Shown here: positions 1 through 8,595 of the stretch, one piece after another | How positions within the stretch are numbered: the first letter of the stretch is position 1 | How the letters are laid out: every line of letters begins with the position of its first letter | Source of the DNA: an uncultured Fodinibius sp. | GTDB taxonomy: Bacteria; Bacteroidota; Rhodothermia; Balneolales; Balneolaceae | NCBI GenBank assembly: GCA_913056455.1 | Contig: CAJXMJ010000001.1 | Location: forward strand, 1,426,001-1,490,000 | Length of the DNA stretch: 64,000 bases | Direction of reading: 5' to 3' | Position numbers and translations under genes: made by a program | The notes under the pieces: model-generated | Told to the model about the DNA's origin: nothing | Seen by the model: the letters and a program-made list of their open reading frames with translations, nothing else | Database searches by the model: none

Positions 1-1
1 G

Positions 2-127
2 GAATTTGCACCATATATCGGAATTAACTGGGAGCGTAAGCTAGGCAAAACTGCCGACATGGCACGCTCCGAAGGAGGACATGTCAGTAACTTTAGCATG
101 CTTGGCGGTGTTCGCATGTGGTTTTAG
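2..127 (+). CDS. copB: Copper resistance protein B, C-terminal end (partial)
   Basis: The window opens inside a reading frame that ends with TAG at 125-127. The last 41 residues (EFAPYIGINWERKLG, then KTADMARSEGG, ending GGVRMWF) match the C-terminal strands of the CopB outer-membrane beta-barrel, whose members typically end in a G-V-R-x-W-F signature. CopB binds copper at the outer membrane and is usually encoded beside the multicopper oxidase CopA; such an oxidase gene lies at 404. The terminal aromatic Phe is typical of a BAM-assembled barrel. The 5' part lies outside the window, so the N-terminal Met/His-rich region cannot be examined. The call rests on the C-terminal signature plus context. 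Confidence 0.75.
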   Translation, partial: EFAPYIGINWERKLGKTADMARSEGGHVSNFSMLGGVRMWF

Positions 128-176
128 CGGATTATTCTATTACTTTAACATCAATATCAATTAACGGGGGTAACAT

Positions 177-398
177 ATGCATGATTTTAATTTCTTTGGA
201 GGGGGATGGATGATGTTTGTCTGGTGGTTTTTAATTATCGCACTGGTCGTATTTGCCATTCGCGCAGTCATGAACTCTGGTCAATCCAGTCACAGTCAGC
301 GTAAAGAAACACCGATGGAAATCCTTAAACGCCGGTATGCAGAGGGCGAAATTGATGAAGAGGAATTCAAAAGGCGGAAACAAGAATTACAAAAGTAA
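177..398 (+). CDS. Small SHOCT-domain membrane protein
   Basis: This 73-residue protein has one hydrophobic helix at about residues 10-30 (WMMFVWWFLIIALVVFAIRA) after a Gly/Phe-rich start. A C-terminal SHOCT motif follows at about 45-72 (PMEILKRRYAEGEIDEEEF, then KRRKQEL). SHOCT segments are short helical modules thought to mediate oligomerisation. A GGGGG run about 8 bases before the ATG is a good ribosome binding site. The gene lies between copB and the multicopper oxidase, 5 bases before the latter's ATG, so the two are probably co-transcribed. Small SHOCT proteins of this kind are common in copper and silver resistance clusters, but their role is not established. Confidence 0.8.
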   Translation: MHDFNFFGGGWMMFVWWFLIIALVVFAIRAVMNSGQSSHSQRKETPMEILKRRYAEGEIDEEEFKRRKQELQK

Positions 399-403
399 CT
401 GAA

Positions 404-1873
404 ATGGATAGAAAAGCATTCTTAAAGTATACCGGTGCCGGTGCTGGTTTCTTATTGACCCCTTCTGTTATTACCTCCTGTATAAATGCCAGCAGTAATG
501 AATCAGATATCTATCGCTATCCCCTACGATTTCCCGATACCCTAGACAGTGATCAGCTTCGGGCTTCTCGCGACGACCTAACAATTGCTGAACAATATAC
601 ATTGGACTCCCTACAGTTTAATGGGAGCCTGCCGGGTCCGACTGTTCGCATAAAAAGAGGAGAACAATTCCAGGTTCAATTTCAAAATGACATTGGGCAG
701 GAAAGCATTATCCATTGGCATGGTATGATTGTACCTCCTGATATGGACGGTCATCCCAAAGACGTCATTTCGGAAGGCAGCTATTCCTATAATTTTACCA
801 TCAATCAGCGAGCCGGGACATATTGGTATCATCCGCATCCCCACAAAATTACAGGCCCACAGGTATATCGAGGATTAGCGGGATTTTTTATCGTAACGGA
901 CGAAGAAGAGCAGGCGTTGAACCTACCATCCGGGGATTATGAACTACCGCTGGTCATCCAGGACCGAAAAATAGATGACACTGGTAATATTTACTATAAT
1001 CCTACTATGCCGGAGCGCATGATGACCGGCTATTTGGGGGATCATATCTTGGTGAACGGTGTACCCAATCCATATCACGAAGTGCAGCCACGCCCCTACC
1101 GGCTGCGGTTGCTGAATGGTTCAAATGCCCGAATCTATAATATCGCTTTTCGCAACGAGCAATCGTTTACAGTAATTGGCTCCGATGGCGGACTATTACC
1201 GCAACCCGTTGAAACCACCGAACTCTTGCTGGCTCCTGGAGAGCGGGCGGATATACTGGTGGATTTTTCCAACGGATTTTCTGGCAGCTCTGCGGAATTA
1301 ATCAGCAAGGAATTCTCGGTCCCTTCAAACGGTGGCATGATGGGCAATATGTCGCAAATGATGGGAGGCGGCGGACCTGAGCAAGGCAGTGAATTTCCAC
1401 TAATGGAGTTTCGGATAGATAGTACCTCTGGCACGTCAAGTTCTATAAATCTGCCCCAACAACTTTCTGAGGTTAATTTCCCAACTGAAGATGACGCCGT
1501 ACGCACCCGAAGAATAGAATTAAACATGGAAATGATGACCGGCCATACTATAAATGGACGCCTTTTTGAAATGCTTCGGGTAGACGAAGAAGTAACCCAG
1601 GGAGATTCTGAAATATGGGAATTCGTAAACAACTCTGCTGTCCCTCATCCCATGCATATTCACGCGGTGCAATTTAAGGTACTAAGCCGAAGCGGTAGCC
1701 GGGGCCTGCTCCCTACCGAGACCGGGTGGAAAGATACCACCCTGGTTATGCCGGGTGAACGAGTTAGTGTCATTATGCGGTTTGATGCTCCCAAGGGATT
1801 GTATGTATTTCATTGTCACAATCTCGAACACGAAGATGCAGGAATGATGGCGAACCTGGAGATTGTACAGTAA
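404..1873 (+). CDS. Multicopper oxidase (CopA/CueO-like)
   Basis: This 489-residue periplasmic laccase-like oxidase probably converts Cu(I) to the less toxic Cu(II). All four copper motifs are intact: HWHG at 104-107, HPHPH at 143-147, HPMHIH at 415-420 and HCHNLEHEDAGM at 470-481. Type 1 copper ligands are therefore predicted as H415, C471, H476 and M481. A Met-rich loop near 308-322 (GGMMGNMSQMMGGGG) resembles the cuprous-ion-binding segment of CueO. The N-terminus (DRKAFLK, then a hydrophobic stretch and TSC at 24-26) looks like a Tat-type signal with one Arg replaced by Lys, possibly ending in a lipidation Cys. Its start lies 5 bases after the SHOCT gene, suggesting translational coupling. 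Copper as substrate is inferred from the family and from copB next door. Confidence 0.93.
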   Translation: MDRKAFLKYTGAGAGFLLTPSVITSCINASSNESDIYRYPLRFPDTLDSDQLRASRDDLTIAEQYTLDSLQFNGSLPGPTVRIKRGEQFQVQFQNDIGQESIIHWHGMIVPPDMDGHPKDVISEGSYSYNFTINQRAGTYWYHPHPHKITGPQVYRGLAGFFIVTDEEEQALNLPSGDYELPLVIQDRKIDDTGNIYYNPTMPERMMTGYLGDHILVNGVPNPYHEVQPRPYRLRLLNGSNARIYNIAFRNEQSFTVIGSDGGLLPQPVETTELLLAPGERADILVDFSNGFSGSSAELISKEFSVPSNGGMMGNMSQMMGGGGPEQGSEFPLMEFRIDSTSGTSSSINLPQQLSEVNFPTEDDAVRTRRIELNMEMMTGHTINGRLFEMLRVDEEVTQGDSEIWEFVNNSAVPHPMHIHAVQFKVLSRSGSRGLLPTETGWKDTTLVMPGERVSVIMRFDAPKGLYVFHCHNLEHEDAGMMANLEIVQ

Positions 1874-2002
1874 TAAGCTACTACTTTACATATTGCTTGA
1901 TAGCTATTCATTCTATATCCCTGTTGCTATTTTTAAAGCTTCTTATGGGTACACACTAATTATAATGTTTAGTTGACGTGGAGCAGAAAATTAATTGAAA
2001 CT

Positions 2003-2695
2003 ATGAATTTAGCTCTATTTGGCGCTACCGGTGGAACGGGAAGATGTATATTGAGACAGTCTCTACCCAATGGTGAACATAGTATCAAAGCCTTAGTCCG
2101 GAGTCCCGGAAAATTGCAAATTGAGGATCCGAATCTGAATATTATAAAAGGGAATATTCTGGACAGGGAGGATGTTCATAAAACCATTTCGGGTACGGAA
2201 GGGGTCTTGTGTGCATTAGGCAATTCCGGAAACAATCCGAATAATCTACATACCAAGGGTTCCCAACATCTAATATCAAGTATGAAAGATCTAAATGTGG
2301 ATCGAGTTGTTATTTTAACCTCGATGGGATTGGGCAGCAGTCGCAATCAAATTCCATGGTATGGAAGATGGTTCACCAATCTGTTTCTTCAGGACTTGAT
2401 GGCTGATAAAAGACGTCAGGAAGAATTAATCGAGGAGAGTAAGCTTGGTTGGACGATTATCCGCCCGGGCGGATTGATCGATGGAGAGAATACCGGAGAA
2501 GTTTACAAGGGAACTGATTCCGATATTATGGCCGGACCGATTGCACGGAGTGAGGTAGCTAGATTTATGTTGGATACGGTCACTTCGAACTCGTTTCTGC
2601 ATGAAAAACCGGTAATTACGACGAAAAAACGATTCGATATGAGATCTATGTATAGCCAGATTAAACAGTTATTTGAACGAATACGCACAAAGTAA
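2003..2695 (+). CDS. NAD(P)-binding Rossmann protein (NmrA/SDR-like)
   Basis: From the ATG at 2003 the protein is 230 residues. It begins MNLALFGATGGTGR, the glycine-rich dinucleotide-binding motif of atypical short-chain dehydrogenases of the NmrA/NAD(P)H-binding group. Later motifs fit that family: VVILTSMGLG near 105-115 and WTIIRPGGLIDG near 150-161. These proteins act as reductases or as redox-sensing regulators; the substrate cannot be read from the sequence. An upstream in-frame TTG at 1973 would add ten residues that are not part of the fold, so the ATG is preferred although no strong ribosome binding site is visible. The gene is 129 bases downstream of the oxidase, and its link to metal resistance is only positional. 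Confidence 0.8.
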   Translation: MNLALFGATGGTGRCILRQSLPNGEHSIKALVRSPGKLQIEDPNLNIIKGNILDREDVHKTISGTEGVLCALGNSGNNPNNLHTKGSQHLISSMKDLNVDRVVILTSMGLGSSRNQIPWYGRWFTNLFLQDLMADKRRQEELIEESKLGWTIIRPGGLIDGENTGEVYKGTDSDIMAGPIARSEVARFMLDTVTSNSFLHEKPVITTKKRFDMRSMYSQIKQLFERIRTK

Positions 2696-2761
2696 AGCTA
2701 ATATCGGAGGGGCAGCGGAAGAGAGTTAAAAACACATTCTCATTAAGTTATACTGACTGCT

Positions 2762-3970
2762 ATGATGGACTTTTTAAATCTTTACGGAGAATCAGCAAAA
2801 ACGGCCCTAGGGTTTTTCTGGAAATCCGGCTGGGCCTTTGTGCTCGGCTATTTTGTGAGCGGGATGATCCAGGCCTTTGTGCCCAAGAAGGAACTCACCA
2901 AATACATGGGGGACGCCGATTTCAAAAGTATTTCCCTGTCCACCTTCTTTGGCGCAGCCTCCTCGTCCTGCTCTTTTGCCGCTCTGGCGGCAGCCAGGTC
3001 ACTGGTCAAAAAGGGAGCGCACTTCATTGCGGCTGTCGCCTTTATGTTTGCCTCTACCAACCTTGTCATTGAGTTGGGCATTCTGATCCTCATTTTTCTG
3101 GGTTGGCAATTCCTGGCCGCCGAACTTATTGGCGGGCTGGTACTCATTGCGATAAGCAGTCTGCTCATCAAATGGACCTATCCCGAGAGCTGGCTTAAGG
3201 CAGCCCGTAAAAAAGTGCAACAGGATGACGACGGGCTGACCGAGGATTTCGACTGGAAAGATCGCATCACCAGCAAAGAAGGCTGGCAGCTAGTGGGACA
3301 TAAATTTGTCAACGACTGGAAGATGGCCTGGGAGGATATCCTTATTGGCTTTACCATTGCCGGATTCGTGGCTGTGCTGGTACCCGAATCGTTCTGGACG
3401 ACCCTCTTTCTGGCGGATGCCCAACACCTGCCCGACTGGCTGGTGGCCCTTGAAAATGCCGCCATTGCTCCTTTCGTGGCTGCCTCTACTTTTATTGGCT
3501 CAATGGGTAACATTCCATTGGCAACCGTACTTAATCAAAATGGGGTGCTATTTGCCGGTATCATGGGCTTTATCTACTCCGATCTGATGGTGCCCCCACT
3601 AGTACATATCAACGCTAAATACTACGGCTGGCGGGTCGCCCTGTATATTGCAGGAATCATGTTTGTCAGTATTGTGCTTACGGCTTTACTGCTAAATGGA
3701 CTATTCACCTTTCTCGACATCGTGCCTGAGAGCCGGCGGGTAGTATCAGAGATTACCCAGTTTAAAATCGATTATACCTTCTGGATGAATCTCGTCTTCG
3801 TATGGATTGCCGCCGGACTGGTATGGCTGCATAAAAAGTACCTACAGAGCCACAAAATGAAAATGATGGACATGGAAAGTGGCGGTAAAATCAAGAAAAT
3901 TGCTGTCTCTATATTTATTATCATTAATGTTTTAGGAATATCCGCATTCGCTTATACGCAACTGATATAA
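2762..3970 (+). CDS. YraQ/ArsP-type permease
   Basis: This 402-residue polytopic membrane protein belongs to the permease family that includes YraQ/UPF0718 and the organoarsenical exporter ArsP. The signature segment FFGAASSSCSFAALAAARSL (about 61-80) is the conserved small-residue and Cys motif of the first half. A second half follows after a cytoplasmic stretch rich in charges (about 145-180), with APFVAASTFIGSMGNIPLA near 238-256 as the counterpart. About 8-10 membrane segments are visible, the last at about 380-400. ATG codons at 2762 and 2765 are both possible starts. The gene is followed 18 bases later by a DUF2231 protein, probably in the same transcript. The transported solute is unknown; metal, metalloid or sulfur species are inferences from context. 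Confidence 0.82.
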   Translation: MMDFLNLYGESAKTALGFFWKSGWAFVLGYFVSGMIQAFVPKKELTKYMGDADFKSISLSTFFGAASSSCSFAALAAARSLVKKGAHFIAAVAFMFASTNLVIELGILILIFLGWQFLAAELIGGLVLIAISSLLIKWTYPESWLKAARKKVQQDDDGLTEDFDWKDRITSKEGWQLVGHKFVNDWKMAWEDILIGFTIAGFVAVLVPESFWTTLFLADAQHLPDWLVALENAAIAPFVAASTFIGSMGNIPLATVLNQNGVLFAGIMGFIYSDLMVPPLVHINAKYYGWRVALYIAGIMFVSIVLTALLLNGLFTFLDIVPESRRVVSEITQFKIDYTFWMNLVFVWIAAGLVWLHKKYLQSHKMKMMDMESGGKIKKIAVSIFIIINVLGISAFAYTQLI

Positions 3971-3988
3971 TCAATAGAAACTCTTGTT

Positions 3989-5071
3989 ATGGAACTTATT
4001 CCCGAATGGGCACCCAACATTCACCCGATCCTAGTTCACTTTCCCATTGCCATTATCTTGCTGGCGGTATTGATGGACTTGCTGGACTTTTTTCTGCCCG
4101 ACCAATGGTGGGATGAGCTTAAAACAACGATTCTATATGGGATTGGAGCCATTTCGACAATTGCTGCTTACTATACGGGGTCACTAGCGGCCGACACCGT
4201 GTTTTTGCCGTCGGGAGCGCAATCGGTTTTAAATGAACATGCTGACTGGGCTCTGTGGACCGTCTGGTTCTTTGGAATTTATGCCCTGCTAAGGATTCTG
4301 CTCCACTGGTATCAAAAAATGAATCAGCAGATCATTCGAATTGGCCTATTTGTCCTTGCCTTGCCCGGCATATTCTTCCTTTATGAAACCGGTGATCACG
4401 GTGCAGAGATGGTCTTCGGCTATGGTGCAGGTACCGGTCAACTGACTGAAAAACAAGAAACCATACCGGTAACCTCAGACAGTCTGCAAGAGAGCGGATC
4501 AACATTTACAGTCAGTGAAAATGGCAACTGGTCATGGAAAACCGGTCCCAATGGCGTTAGCACCTTGCTTTCCCAGTTCCGGTGGCTGGAAGGATCACCG
4601 TCTGACCTGCGACCAACCATTGTAGGAAGCGGCAATAATCACCTGCTTAAAATATCTGTGGACTCTACTACGAATTTCTTTGCGGGTAAAAAATCATTCC
4701 AAAATGTGCAGGTCGATTACTATCTGAATCTTTCTGATTTTGATGGAGAGGTCTCGCTTGTGAATCACGTGCAGGATGCCCAAAACTACGATTTTGTAAC
4801 GCTGTCTTCCGACGGCACAATATCCCAAGGTCGGGTTAGCGAGGGCAATAGAGAAGTCTTTGCCAAAGAATCCTACTCCGCCGCATCAGGCATGCTATTT
4901 ATTCGCACCGTCGCCAATGGGACTCATTTTCGCGGCTATATTAATAAAGAGATGGTGGTACATGGCCATGGTAATGCCCCTGAGGCCGGAAGTGTGGGAA
5001 TAAAACTAAATGGAACTGGAACAATACTTATTGATGTCATTAAATTCACAAATCTGTCTGAAAATGAATAG
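3989..5071 (+). CDS. DUF2231-type membrane protein with exported beta-rich domain
   Basis: The first ~135 residues carry four hydrophobic helices and the motif NIHPILVHFPIAI (10-22), characteristic of DUF2231 proteins; the two His residues may bind a metal or heme. After a linker, residues ~160-355 form a soluble domain with no long hydrophobic stretch. It is rich in beta-strand patterns (VDYYLNLSDFDGEVSLVN; GYINKEMVVHGHGNA; GSVGIKLNGTGT) resembling concanavalin/LamG-like or DUF1080-like folds, and is likely periplasmic. Its function is unknown. The gene follows the permease by 18 bases and its stop overlaps the next small gene by 8 bases, so permease, this protein and the Cys-rich protein look like one functional unit. 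Confidence 0.75.
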   Translation: MELIPEWAPNIHPILVHFPIAIILLAVLMDLLDFFLPDQWWDELKTTILYGIGAISTIAAYYTGSLAADTVFLPSGAQSVLNEHADWALWTVWFFGIYALLRILLHWYQKMNQQIIRIGLFVLALPGIFFLYETGDHGAEMVFGYGAGTGQLTEKQETIPVTSDSLQESGSTFTVSENGNWSWKTGPNGVSTLLSQFRWLEGSPSDLRPTIVGSGNNHLLKISVDSTTNFFAGKKSFQNVQVDYYLNLSDFDGEVSLVNHVQDAQNYDFVTLSSDGTISQGRVSEGNREVFAKESYSAASGMLFIRTVANGTHFRGYINKEMVVHGHGNAPEAGSVGIKLNGTGTILIDVIKFTNLSENE

Positions 5072-5285
5072 AACTGACAAAAAAATAAAATTCCGATCTA
5101 CAATAACTTGTCCCGAATGTGGAAGAGAATCTACAGAAACAATGCCAACTGACTCTTGCCAGTATTTTTGGGAGTGTCCAAATTGCCAAGAGGTATTAAA
5201 ACCTAACCAAGGAGACTGTTGCGTGTTTTGCTCATATGGAGACATCCCCTGCCCACCCATTCAGAAAGAACAAGCCTGTTGCTAA
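5064..5285 (+). CDS. Cys-rich small protein with GDCCVFCSYG motif
   Basis: This 73-residue protein begins at the ATG at 5064, inside the end of the preceding gene (8-base overlap, typical of translational coupling). It carries two CPxC pairs (TCPECGRES and ECPNCQEVL) that look like a zinc ribbon. The strongly patterned tail GDCCVFCSYGDIPCPPIQ is followed by a terminal CC. I recognise this tail as recurring in uncharacterised small proteins near mercury/metal transport genes, but no function is established. Eleven cysteines in 73 residues suggest a thiol-based metal carrier or chaperone for the permease two genes upstream; that is inference. A longer in-frame start at 5010 would read through the neighbour's coding sequence and is not favoured. 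Confidence 0.75.
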   Translation: MNRTDKKIKFRSTITCPECGRESTETMPTDSCQYFWECPNCQEVLKPNQGDCCVFCSYGDIPCPPIQKEQACC

Positions 5286-5458
5286 TAGTGGAATTTATAG
5301 CTTTTTAACCGCCAACTTTTTACTTGTTCTATCCTAAAGAATCACCTAATCAAGGGTGTTATTATTATGAGTATAGGATAAACAATTCCTCCTTTGGATC
5401 TGAGATGGATGTTAGTTTATACAATAGTATATACATAGCCTATTAATGCTGTTAACCC

Positions 5459-8400
5459 CTAAGTTGCGATTTTGGTTTTACTGTTCTCAAATTGTGCCAG
5501 CAATGCCGGTATCACAATCATGTTAAGCAAAGTAGAGCTAATCAATCCTCCCAGGATTACCTGTGCCATTGGCGACTGTATCTCATTGCCAGGCTCACCG
5601 GCAGCCAGTGCCAGTGGAATGAGAGCCAGCCCAGCAGTAAGAGCCGTCATCAGGATCGGATTGAGACGCTCCATTGCGCCCTGCCGAATGGCGTCCATAA
5701 AGGATTTACCTTCCTCCCACCGCAGGTACTGGTAGTGGGACACGATTAAGATTCCGTTTCGGGTAGCAATACCAAACAGTGTTATAAACCCAACGAGGGA
5801 AGCAATTGAAACAATACCGCTGGTGAACCATACGATGAAGATACCGCCGATCAGCGCAAACGGCAGGTTCACCATTACGAGGAGTGCTGTTTTCAGGGAG
5901 CTGAACTCCAGGTACAGCAGCATGTAAATGAGCAGGATGGCAACGATACTCAGCAGCGAAATAGTACGGGTCGCCTGCGCCTGACTTTCAAACTGTCCGC
6001 CGTATTCCACAAAATAGCCTTGTGGAAAGTTGACGTTTTCAGAAATATTGTCACTGATCGCATTAACGGTACCACGCAAATCACGCCCTGCAACATTGGC
6101 CGAAACGACTATTTTACGCTGCACGTTCTCGCGGCTGATGGTGTTGGGACCACTGCGCGACTTAATGCTGGCCAGCTCCGAAAGGGGAACTACCGTCCCA
6201 TCTTCAAGCGTTAATTCCGCATTTTTTACAGCCTGGATACTCCCCCTGTGTTCTTCGTCGTAGCGAACCATCAGATCAAACAACCGGTCCCCTTCGATAA
6301 TCTGTGAGACCGTCTCACCAGCAAAAGCCACATCTACCTTCTCCGACAAATCACCAATATTCATGCCATAACGCGCCAGAGCTCGGCGGTCGGGACGAAT
6401 CTGGATTTGTGGGACGTTCTGCTGCTGTTCAACCGAGAGATCCACAACACCTTCGACACCCTCCATCTGGCCTCGAACCTCCTCGGCCAGAGTCCGCAGG
6501 CGGTACAAGTCGGGACCAAAGATCTTCACGGCGATGTTGGCTCGCGTTCCCGAGAGCATATGGTCAATACGGTGACCGAGGGGCTGACCAATCGTGATAT
6601 TGGTTCCGGAGACTACACTTAAATCAGAACGTAGTTCTTCCAAAACCTGCTCCTTGGTCGTTCCTTCCGGGATATCTAAATCGGCATTTATTTCTGATGC
6701 ATTGACCCCCTGGGCATGTTCGGACATTTCCGCGCGACCCGTCCTGCGAGCTGTACTAGTAACCGCCGGGTGGTCCAACAATATATTCTCTGCCCGTTGA
6801 CCTATTTCGTTGGATTCATCCAGTCCGGTGCCTGGAATAGTGACGGCGCTGATCACCAGCGTACCTTCATTAAACTCGGGCAAAAATGAGCTTCCGAGGT
6901 ACGGTACTATGAGCAACGTACCCAAAAACAAAACCAGCGTGCCAGCCAGCACACTTTTCCTAAAGCGTAGGACGCTATCCAATATCCGGTCGTAGCCTGA
7001 TTTAAGCTTTTTCGTAAACCAGCTTTCTTCCAGCTTGCCTTTCGCTGCTTGTGCCGGCAGCAGATAGTAACAAAGTACGGGGGTTACAGTCATGGCGATA
7101 ACCAGAGAGGCTCCGATGGATACTATGTAGGAGAGCCCAAGTGGCTGAAGCATGCGTCCCTGCAGTCCGCTCAAAAAGAAGAGCGGGATAAAGACGATCA
7201 TGATAATCAGCGTAGCGTTGATGATGGAAGTTCGTATTTCCTTGGATCCTTCAAACACTACCTGCATCGCCGATTTCTGCTCCGACTCCGGGAGCTTCGC
7301 ATTCTCCCGAAGCCGCCTGAATACGTTCTCCACATCGATGATCGCATCATCTACAATCACCCCGATGGCAATAGCCATCCCACCTAAAGTCATGGTGTTG
7401 ATGGTAATATCAAAGAATTCCAGTACGAACACTGATGTAATGAGCGCAAGTGGTATGGCCGTGAGGGAAATCATCGTGGTTCGGATATTAGCCAGAAAAA
7501 GCAGTAGAATAATCACCACCAGTATAGCTCCATCACGGAGGGCTTCAATCACGTTGTCAATAGCAAGATCAATAAAGTCGGCCTGACGAAAAATATGGCT
7601 GTTGATGCTAAACCCTTCGGGCAAATTTTGTTCAATCTGCGCCAGCGTTTCATCGACTCTTTCCGTGAGCTCAAGAGTATTGGTATCCGGTTGTTTTTTA
7701 ATAGAGATTATTACGGCTTGATCTCCGTTGACGGAAGCGTCCCCAATTTTCTGAGCAGCATCAATGGTAATGTTGGCAACATCACCAATGGTAATAGGCT
7801 GGTTATTGCGTTCGGCCACTACCGATTGCCTGATATCCTCCAGCGAATTAGCCCGCCCAATCCCGCGAATGGTATACTGCTGGCTGTACTCTTGGAAGAA
7901 TCCTCCCGAAAAGTTCTCATTGGAGGATTCAGTAGCCTCCATCACTTGATCCAAAGTTATATCGTAGGCTTTCAGCCGATCGGGGTCCACGCGGACCTGA
8001 TACTGTTTTACCCCTCCACCGATAGGTACGACCTGTGCTACGCCGGGAATCGCAAGCAGACGTCGCCGGATCTCCCAATCGGCAGCGGTACGTATTTCCA
8101 ATTCCGAATGCCGGTCACTTTCTACACTCACCAACATAATTTCGCCCATGATAGAAGTGATAGGCGCCATCACGGGTGGTGGAACTTCCTCAGGTAGGCG
8201 GTTACTGACCATTGAGAGCTTCTCGTTTACAATTTGGCGGGCCTGGTAGATATCAGTACCCCATTCGAATTCTACCCAGACAATGGAGAATCCTTTCGAA
8301 GTCGCAGAACGCACTCGTCGCACGCCACTGGCACCATTAGTAGCTGTTTCAATCGGCAGCGTAACAAGCTGTTCGACTTCTTCGGGGGCCATACCGTGTG

Positions 8401-8557
8401 CTTCCGTCATCACCGTAACAGTTGGGGCTGTAAGATCGGGAAACACATCCACAGGCATATTGATGACCACATACGCCCCGGCAAAGAATAGCACGATGGA
8501 GGTGACAACAACAACGAGTCGCTGCCTCAGTGATCCTTTAATAATTGCATCTAACAT
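5459..8557 (-). CDS. Heavy-metal efflux RND pump (CusA/CzcA family)
   Basis: This 1032-residue inner-membrane pump is the usual length for the HME-RND family. It has a first membrane helix at 13-31, a large periplasmic domain (about 32-335), a central bundle of helices (about 336-530) and a second periplasmic/membrane half that repeats the pattern. The segment AIGVIVDDAIIDVENVFRRL near residue 400 is the conserved TM4 region with acidic residues that carry protons. It exports metal from periplasm and cytosol together with the adaptor and channel encoded just upstream (8596-10251 and 10597-11835). Cu(I)/Ag(I) is the likely substrate because copB and a multicopper oxidase lie nearby, but Zn/Co/Cd (CzcA-like) cannot be excluded. 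It is the last gene of the minus-strand operon. Confidence 0.93.
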   Translation of the reverse strand: MLDAIIKGSLRQRLVVVVTSIVLFFAGAYVVINMPVDVFPDLTAPTVTVMTEAHGMAPEEVEQLVTLPIETATNGASGVRRVRSATSKGFSIVWVEFEWGTDIYQARQIVNEKLSMVSNRLPEEVPPPVMAPITSIMGEIMLVSVESDRHSELEIRTAADWEIRRRLLAIPGVAQVVPIGGGVKQYQVRVDPDRLKAYDITLDQVMEATESSNENFSGGFFQEYSQQYTIRGIGRANSLEDIRQSVVAERNNQPITIGDVANITIDAAQKIGDASVNGDQAVIISIKKQPDTNTLELTERVDETLAQIEQNLPEGFSINSHIFRQADFIDLAIDNVIEALRDGAILVVIILLLFLANIRTTMISLTAIPLALITSVFVLEFFDITINTMTLGGMAIAIGVIVDDAIIDVENVFRRLRENAKLPESEQKSAMQVVFEGSKEIRTSIINATLIIMIVFIPLFFLSGLQGRMLQPLGLSYIVSIGASLVIAMTVTPVLCYYLLPAQAAKGKLEESWFTKKLKSGYDRILDSVLRFRKSVLAGTLVLFLGTLLIVPYLGSSFLPEFNEGTLVISAVTIPGTGLDESNEIGQRAENILLDHPAVTSTARRTGRAEMSEHAQGVNASEINADLDIPEGTTKEQVLEELRSDLSVVSGTNITIGQPLGHRIDHMLSGTRANIAVKIFGPDLYRLRTLAEEVRGQMEGVEGVVDLSVEQQQNVPQIQIRPDRRALARYGMNIGDLSEKVDVAFAGETVSQIIEGDRLFDLMVRYDEEHRGSIQAVKNAELTLEDGTVVPLSELASIKSRSGPNTISRENVQRKIVVSANVAGRDLRGTVNAISDNISENVNFPQGYFVEYGGQFESQAQATRTISLLSIVAILLIYMLLYLEFSSLKTALLVMVNLPFALIGGIFIVWFTSGIVSIASLVGFITLFGIATRNGILIVSHYQYLRWEEGKSFMDAIRQGAMERLNPILMTALTAGLALIPLALAAGEPGNEIQSPMAQVILGGLISSTLLNMIVIPALLAQFENSKTKIAT

Positions 8558-8595
8558 ATCAGTACGATTTAACTAATTGGAATTTCTTAGCGTAT

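Noticed and set aside
1135-1632. 165-codon frame antisense to the multicopper oxidase
   Set aside because: Shadow of a strongly supported gene; no domain pattern.
5328-5385. TATCCTA / TAGGATA inverted repeat between the Cys-rich gene and the pump gene
   Set aside because: Only 7 bp with a long spacer of more than 35 bases; could occur by chance.
7595-8197. 200-codon frame antisense to the RND pump gene
   Set aside because: Shadow of the pump's coding sequence on the other strand.
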